A stretch of 16,740 nt of DNA from Bacteroidales bacterium UBA4353 (GTDB lineage: Bacteria; Bacteroidota; Bacteroidia; Bacteroidales; Paludibacteraceae). Both the position numbers and the translations under genes were made by a program. Positions 13,522 to 16,740 of the stretch are shown one piece after another (the stretch's first letter is position 1; every line of letters begins with the position of its first letter). The notes under the pieces are model-generated. The model did not search any database. It was not told the DNA's origin and saw nothing but the letters and a program-made list of their open reading frames with translations. The DNA lies in contig DGSV01000091.1 of assembly GCA_002394025.1 (NCBI GenBank), positions 1-16,740 on the forward strand. The letters run 5' to 3'.

Positions 13522-15183
13522 TCACCTATGAGCAATGTCGCTATTCTTGAAATAGTCGGTACGTATGAGTTTGTCAGATATCGTAAGTGCTTGCGATGGT
13601 GTTATGCGAATGCTTGATTGCGATTTTGTTATCAGGTTAATGCCGAATCCGTGCCAGCAATAATTCTGCTGACCTATGGCATATAACACTGTTGGAAAAA
13701 TGTCCATCTGCCATGCTTTGTCAACTCTGATATTTTCTGTTATTTCGGGTGATTTGATAATCAGCGGGCATAGTCCTTTTCCATCACGCTGCGGAAAATG
13801 GTTATGGTCGGCTGTTATCACAATCGTTGCGTTTCTCATGTTCTGTGCGGTATCCGCCCATGCAATGAATTCTCCCAAAAGGCTGTCGAATCTGCTTACC
13901 GAACGCAAGTATGCCTTTTCTGTGGCTGAATATTCGTCTGCGAGTTGTAGCCTGTCGTTGCCGTACTTGAATGGTGCGTGGGTATCAATCGTGAGCGCGA
14001 GGACACAGGTGGCTGTGTCGGCATTTTCGAACTGCTGACGTAGTTGTTCTAACACTCGTTTGTCGCTCCCACTATGCAACCGTCGAGGTTCTATGAGTCG
14101 CTTATAGCCGTAGGAGTATGTGGTTACGTGTTGATTCCATACGTTCGAGTAACCGTTCACCACTACTGCATCGGCGTAGAAATGCGCAAAGTTTGGATAG
14201 ACATTATCGCCGTACTGCATGCACGCCACACCGTGCATAAGGGGCAACAGTCCTGTTTGGGTTATCAGTTGCCCATCTCCACTACGTCCATACTGCTGCT
14301 GCGTAGTTATCGCCGGACAATAGAGGACCGGGGTGCGGGATATATATTGCGTTATATTAGGGCACACAGACCTTCCGTGCACGTCAGTGGCTTCTATAGC
14401 CCACGTCTCAAGGCTTTCAACAAGGATAAATACGAGGTGACCTCGCGGTTCGGTTGCCACGTTATGTTTGCCTAATACCGATGACATTATTTCCCGCTCA
14501 TGGTCAGTGAGGGGAACCACGGCTCTGAAGCGAAGAAGTCCTTCAGTAAGGGCATTTTTCAAGGCATAGAAAGCATGACCTACGGCACTGTGCGACTTCA
14601 TAAACCATAACTCCTCGCTGCGCAGCGACCACGTGTCAGTGTCATCGGTGTCCGGCGCTTTATTAGCGGCTACGCCGAATAGCTGCAATGCCATACCACA
14701 CAATAACGCTACAAAAGTTATGCGTGACATAGACTTGTCTTTAATGGGATTAAGGGCATACAAAAACAGAACTCCGGCTATGGAGAGCAGCGGAAACAAT
14801 ATCAGTCTCCAATCAAAATAGGAAAGCAGTGCCCTTTCGAAACCCCATAATTGTGACACAAGAGTCAGCACCTGCCAGTCGGGCAACAGTCCGTTGGCAA
14901 GAAAATATATGGTATTGAACAGCAGCCATATATCTAAGAGTAGCATGATAGTAAAGCCAATCCAGCGGCGCCTTGGCATAATTGTCAGAGCACCTACCGC
15001 AAGTGCGGCACCAATGGTTACCACTATAGAACACACAGATTGCCACACACTTAAACAGGCATCCAACTCTGTTAGATGCCTGTAAAGCAAAAATTTAAGA
15101 ACATAGGTTAGCGAAATAACCGCTACAGCGGCAATTTTACTGCCTATTGAATGGTCCCATGAGTTCTCCCGCATCATATCCAT
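13522..15183 (-). CDS. LtaS-like membrane sulfatase-superfamily enzyme (phosphoglycerol/phosphoethanolamine-type transferase)
   Basis: A 553-residue inner-membrane protein. Four or five hydrophobic segments lie in residues 15-175, followed by an alkaline phosphatase-fold domain facing the periplasm. The predicted metal and active residues fall almost where they do in S. aureus LtaS (E255, T300, D475, H476): Glu256 (ILVESLETW), Ser301 (QYGRSGDGQ), Asp459 and His460 (ITADHNHFP), plus His402 (IDTHAPF). The nucleophile would thus be Ser rather than Thr. Gram-negative bacteria lack lipoteichoic acid, so the likely role is transfer of a phospho-alcohol headgroup to a lipid or glycan, or hydrolysis; the substrate is unknown. 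The gene overlaps the upstream lipoprotein gene by 47 nt in another frame, and ATGs at 15183, 15177 and 15174 all lie in the overlap, so translation is probably coupled. No terminator is seen before polA. Confidence 0.85.
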   Translation of the reverse strand: MDMMRENSWDHSIGSKIAAVAVISLTYVLKFLLYRHLTELDACLSVWQSVCSIVVTIGAALAVGALTIMPRRRWIGFTIMLLLDIWLLFNTIYFLANGLLPDWQVLTLVSQLWGFERALLSYFDWRLILFPLLSIAGVLFLYALNPIKDKSMSRITFVALLCGMALQLFGVAANKAPDTDDTDTWSLRSEELWFMKSHSAVGHAFYALKNALTEGLLRFRAVVPLTDHEREIMSSVLGKHNVATEPRGHLVFILVESLETWAIEATDVHGRSVCPNITQYISRTPVLYCPAITTQQQYGRSGDGQLITQTGLLPLMHGVACMQYGDNVYPNFAHFYADAVVVNGYSNVWNQHVTTYSYGYKRLIEPRRLHSGSDKRVLEQLRQQFENADTATCVLALTIDTHAPFKYGNDRLQLADEYSATEKAYLRSVSRFDSLLGEFIAWADTAQNMRNATIVITADHNHFPQRDGKGLCPLIIKSPEITENIRVDKAWQMDIFPTVLYAIGQQNYCWHGFGINLITKSQSSIRITPSQALTISDKLIRTDYFKNSDIAHR

Positions 15184-15571
15184 CGATTAATGTTACGAAA
15201 ATCTGATTGTCACCAAACCATTGTACCTTAAAAACTAATTGAGTTAAATATCCGTATTCCGACTCTATTAGGATAACCGTAAGTAAGTCATTGGCTGCAT
15301 CATACGACCAAGAGAAATTATCGGTATATAACTCCTTATAATAGTCAATATATGACAAACGTGTGCCTTGGTGATTGGCATTTAACGTTATTTGTTCATA
15401 ATCTTTCCCACTGACCATTTTCCAAGTGCCTACCAAGTTTTTTTGAGGATTAGCACCATAATCTACTGGAACGTCTTGATTTTTTTTGTCATTTCCGCCA
15501 CATGCTACAACAACGAGTGCTGTGAGAACAACCACAAGAAAGGATGAAATTATTAATAGATGCTTTTTCAT
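15137..15571 (-). CDS. Small lipoprotein with a lipocalin-like pattern
   Basis: A 144-residue lipoprotein. The frame is open further upstream, but ATG 15571 is the right start because it begins a typical type II signal peptide (MKKHLLIISS, then ALVVVAC) and lies about 30 nt after the predicted transcription start. The mature protein begins CGGNDKK. The segment LVGTWKMVSG and the following alternating strands (EQITLNANHQGTRL, FSWSYDAANDLLTVIL, LVFKVQWFGDNQIFVTL) match the pattern of small Bacteroidetes lipocalin-like lipoproteins. No ligand can be inferred. Its last 47 nt overlap the LtaS-like gene, which suggests they are made together and perhaps act on the same envelope component. Confidence 0.85.
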   Translation of the reverse strand: MKKHLLIISSFLVVVLTALVVVACGGNDKKNQDVPVDYGANPQKNLVGTWKMVSGKDYEQITLNANHQGTRLSYIDYYKELYTDNFSWSYDAANDLLTVILIESEYGYLTQLVFKVQWFGDNQIFVTLIDGYDAGELMGPFNRQ

Positions 15572-15608
15572 GTTGTCAGAGTTATTAGAGTTGCGTGAGT
15601 TAACCTCA

Positions 15609-15640
15609 CAAAGGTATGAAAATAAGTTGAAACACACAAC
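15609..15640 (-). promoter_or_regulatory. Bacteroidetes-type promoter for the lipoprotein and LtaS-like genes
   Basis: On the minus strand TACCTTTG (15609-15616) is a perfect -7 element, preceded at 20 nt by GTTG (15637-15640), a 3-of-4 match to TTTG. Predicted start near 15604, about 33 nt before the ATG at 15571. Confidence 0.65.
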
Positions 15641-15668
15641 TTTTGCAACATTTTCACTACACAAAAGA

Positions 15669-15700
15669 CTCCCCCTTGCGGACTATTTCGCAAGGGGGAG
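15669..15700 (-). terminator. Terminator after the starch-binding protein gene
   Basis: Arms 15669-15680 (ctcccccttgcg) and 15689-15700 form a perfect GC-rich 12-bp stem with an 8-nt loop. On the minus strand TCTTTTGT follows. It lies 33 nt after the stop codon at 15734 and separates that gene from the lipoprotein promoter. Confidence 0.85.
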
Positions 15701-15733
15701 CAACGATAAAGTTAGTGTTTAGGATTTAGTCGT

Positions 15734-16740
15734 TTATCTAATGGCTACTTTTATTGAGGTATTCGCTGCACGCAGGATATAGATTCCTACGGGGAGTTCT
15801 ACCTGATAGAAGTCTGCCACTACGGCATTCTGAATCATTCGTCCGGCAACATCATATAGGGCGATGTTCTGTCTGCCGTTGAGCGTTACGCTGAGGGTGC
15901 GGTTGGCGATGGTGTAGCTTGTTACCGATACTGTGTTGAGACCTGTCGGAGTTTGTTTCCAGCCGGTTACAACATCATTCTCGCTATAGCTACGATTTGC
16001 TGTTTGACCTTCTTCCTCATAAATCCATCCTTCGCCACAGGTATATTTGTAACCATGGTCACTGTTGGCTTCGGCGATTGTGATGGTGTAATGAGTGTCG
16101 TCAACCTTGGTCATTGGCATGAAGGTGTTCCAATCCCAGCCACCACAGATGTAAACTGCCGGAGTGCCTTCAGGAACTGTCACGTTGAAGGTCAGACCTA
16201 CTTGCAAATCGCTGCTCGGAATCTTGTTCCAACGTTCTACAACGTCATTTTCGCTATAACTGCGGTCGGCTACGTCTGTGCCTTCTGCTGACATTTCAAC
16301 ATATGCCCAATCATTGCCACAGGTGTATTTATACTTATGGGCGGCGGTGGCGTTAGCGATAGTTACCGTGTAGTGGGTGTCGTCAACCTTGGTCATGGCT
16401 GTGAAGCTCCATGTGTTGAACTCGCCGGCGATGTAAACAGCGGGAGTGCCTTCAGGAACGGTTACGTTGTAGGTCAGACCGTCGCCGGGTTCTACGGAAC
16501 CGCCACAAGCAACATAGCTGAAGTCAGCATTGAGGGTGTAGCAGGCGTCGGCGGTGATGTTGGTGATGTCAGATGTCTGAGCGCCGCCGTCAACACCTTC
16601 GTTCAGTATCAGGTTGTTACCCTTGGCTATCTCGAAGGTTACCTTGCCGTCAACAGCGGTTACGGAGGTGCCGGGCCATGCGGCGGCTGCACCTGATGTG
16701 TTCCATGTGTAGTAGTGCACGCTCTCCATGCCTTCGGGAA
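15734..16740 (-). CDS. C-terminal part of a T9SS-secreted starch-binding protein, probably an alpha-amylase (partial, runs off right edge)
   Basis: The frame is open to the window edge, and the codons before the first Met read PEG, as in the later VPEG repeats, so this is the C-terminal part of a larger protein. Residue numbers here count from that Met. The segment YYTWNTSGAAAAWPGTSV (6-23) is typical of CBM26-type starch-binding modules. Two tandem modules follow (87-170 and 181-260), each running VTVPEGTPAVYI, a Trp-rich stretch, MTKVDDTHYT, YKYTCG-x-x-W and RSYSENDVV-x-x-W; these resemble carbohydrate-binding modules at the C-terminus of Bacteroidetes GH13 amylases. A T9SS type A sorting domain (about 262-331, IALYDVAGRMIQ) ends the protein, implying export to the cell surface or medium. 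Alpha-amylase is inferred from the modules; the catalytic domain is not in the window. Confidence 0.85.
   Translation of the reverse strand, partial: PEGMESVHYYTWNTSGAAAAWPGTSVTAVDGKVTFEIAKGNNLILNEGVDGGAQTSDITNITADACYTLNADFSYVACGGSVEPGDGLTYNVTVPEGTPAVYIAGEFNTWSFTAMTKVDDTHYTVTIANATAAHKYKYTCGNDWAYVEMSAEGTDVADRSYSENDVVERWNKIPSSDLQVGLTFNVTVPEGTPAVYICGGWDWNTFMPMTKVDDTHYTITIAEANSDHGYKYTCGEGWIYEEEGQTANRSYSENDVVTGWKQTPTGLNTVSVTSYTIANRTLSVTLNGRQNIALYDVAGRMIQNAVVADFYQVELPVGIYILRAANTSIKVAIR
15950..16189 (-). repeat. Second copy of the intragenic carbohydrate-binding module
   Basis: Encodes the module starting FNVTVPEGTPAVYICGG and ending ENDVVTGWKQTP. It pairs with 16220-16471; several stretches, such as the one encoding TKVDDTHYT, are nearly identical at DNA level, which points to a fairly recent duplication or ongoing homogenisation. 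Confidence 0.8.
16220..16471 (-). repeat. First copy of the intragenic carbohydrate-binding module
   Basis: Encodes the module starting YNVTVPEGTPAVYIAGE and ending ENDVVERWNKIP. It is about four residues longer than the second copy, mainly in the loop before RSYSENDVV. Confidence 0.8.

Noticed and set aside
15572..15664. Longer N-terminus of the small lipoprotein starting at 15664
   Set aside because: The extra 31 residues would place the signal peptide inside the protein and include the predicted promoter -7 element at 15609-15616.

Overview
The window looks like a chromosomal segment from a Bacteroidales bacterium (phylum Bacteroidota). The evidence is five promoters of the Bacteroidetes type (TTTG, 19-20 nt, TAnnTTTG), absence of Shine-Dalgarno sequences, two proteins with type IX secretion (T9SS) C-terminal sorting domains, and the protein families present (DUF6175-like protein, Bacteroidetes-type Wza/Wzc pair, endonuclease I with a T9SS tail, starch-binding modules). 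I cannot fix the genus. No rRNA, tRNA, CRISPR array, prophage or insertion sequence was seen. All genes but one lie on the minus strand.

Read in the direction of transcription (right to left). 16740-15734: the C-terminal part of a secreted starch-binding protein, probably an alpha-amylase, closed by a GC-rich terminator. 15571-13522: a small lipoprotein whose 3' end overlaps an LtaS-like membrane sulfatase-superfamily enzyme by 47 nt. 13447-10859: DNA polymerase I with a perfect promoter abutting its start codon and a 3'-5' exonuclease domain that has lost its catalytic residues. 10727-9840: a XerC/D tyrosine recombinase, convergent with the single plus-strand gene (8303-9793), a T9SS-secreted endonuclease I. 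A shared terminator lies between these two.

8177-3502 is the least understood part. Five consecutive genes encode exported proteins: two small paralogues (one a lipoprotein), a DUF6175-like protein, a protein with a helical C-terminal half, and, after a strong terminator, a 442-residue protein. Several show faint features of the CsgG/LPP20/FlgT group of envelope proteins. I propose them as an uncharacterised envelope cassette. 3282-80 holds a Wza-like export lipoprotein and a Wzc-like tyrosine autokinase, with their own promoter insulated by an upstream hairpin. They are followed after 12 nt by what looks like the first codons of ispG, running off the left edge.

A second theme is the spacers. 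Two minus-strand genes are followed by tandem arrays in which CTAG recurs exactly every 9 nt (eight and five copies). Another spacer holds an 8-nt TTGAGAAG repeat, and a fourth a loose TAATCAG repeat. These arrays are not explained by any gene.
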